Shown: positions 20,790-20,931 of the stretch, in pieces
Numbering within the stretch: the first letter of the stretch is position 1
Layout: every line of letters starts with the position of its first letter
DNA from: Spirochaetales bacterium
Lineage (GTDB): Bacteria; Spirochaetota; Spirochaetia; Sphaerochaetales; Sphaerochaetaceae
Direction of reading: 5' to 3'
Assembly (NCBI GenBank): GCA_028723145.1
Contig: JAQYFM010000053.1
Coordinates: 1 to 20,931 of the forward strand
Length of the DNA: 20,931 nucleotides
Notes under the pieces: model-generated
What the model saw: only the letters and a program-made list of their open reading frames with translations
Database searches by the model: none
Told to the model about the DNA's origin: nothing
Made by a program: the position numbers and the translations under genes

Positions 20790-20931
20790 TGATTAAATTA
20801 ACCTTCTCCATTAACCAAGAACCTATAAAATTATAGGTATCCTGTTTATCTGTCTCATTCAAAATTTCGTGTCTTCCACCCTCAACGAGCTTAAGGGTAA
20901 CATCCTTTATCCCAGCTTTTTTATAGTTCTG
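20782..20931 (-). CDS. Alpha/beta hydrolase (lysophospholipase-like), C-terminal 49 residues
   Basis: Only the 3' end is inside the window; the gene continues past the right edge. The frame reads to a TAA at 20782-20784 and contains LVEGGRHEILNE, the strand-loop with the catalytic His of serine-aminopeptidase S33/monoglyceride-lipase-type hydrolases, followed by a final helix (YNFIGSWLMEKV). The nucleophile and acid lie outside. It overlaps the YihY start by eight bases. A lysophospholipase or monoacylglycerol lipase role is inferred from the motif and fits the membrane-related neighbours. Confidence 0.8.
   Translation of the reverse strand, partial: QNYKKAGIKDVTLKLVEGGRHEILNETDKQDTYNFIGSWLMEKVNLING

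Overview
The window reads as a low-GC, Gram-negative, anaerobic chromosome, most likely a host-associated spirochaete (Treponema/Sphaerochaeta-like). The main arguments are a class I (archaeal-type) lysyl-tRNA synthetase, which is typical of spirochaetes, an NADH-linked trimeric [FeFe] hydrogenase with a Rex regulator, lipoproteins, and an aromatic-ended outer-membrane barrel. The taxon is inferred from gene content and not tested by phylogeny. No gene-free stretch exceeds about 175 bases.

Layout. (1) 1-2202: the 3' part of a lipoprotein gene, then an Rpn-type PD-(D/E)XK nuclease gene. This gene carries a strong internal ribosome binding site and ATG that would make a small C-terminal protein. 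It is followed by a free-standing second copy of exactly that small protein. Rpn genes are known elsewhere to be phage-defence toxin-antitoxin genes-within-genes, so a separate extra antitoxin-like gene is the most novel item here. (2) 2203-7085, minus strand: a five-gene hydrogenase operon in the order hydC (NuoE-like), a histidine-kinase-like ATPase, a [2Fe-2S] thioredoxin-like protein, hydB (NuoF-like) and hydA (catalytic). It is divergent from rex (7258-7893). The shared regulatory region holds good promoters for both sides and a perfect 7-1-7 Fur-type palindrome.

(3) 7890-12137: compact housekeeping genes: an OGG1-type DNA glycosylase, an endonuclease/exonuclease/phosphatase-fold lipoprotein, a TfoX-N protein, clpP, era and a small alarmone synthetase. 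(4) 11463-14513, minus strand: a putative operon lysS, flavodoxin-fold reductase, small unknown protein, (p)ppGpp synthetase. (5) 14599-17771: an RlpA-like DPBB/SPOR protein, a secreted beta-barrel protein, a CAU-anticodon tRNA that looks like tRNA-Ile2 rather than tRNA-Met, and an MFS transporter whose last codons form the tRNA terminator. (6) 17857-20931: a GT4 glycosyltransferase, then on the minus strand a partial alpha/beta hydrolase, a YihY/BrkB membrane protein and an unknown protein.

General traits: genes inside operons have strong AGGAGG-like ribosome binding sites or overlap by ATGA/TAATG. Several first genes instead start with no such site 6-8 bases after a -10-like hexamer, which suggests leaderless mRNAs. 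Three convergent gene pairs end on one shared TTAA, so that both stop codons overlap. Several start codons are shifted from the longest reading frame on the basis of ribosome binding sites and family alignment.
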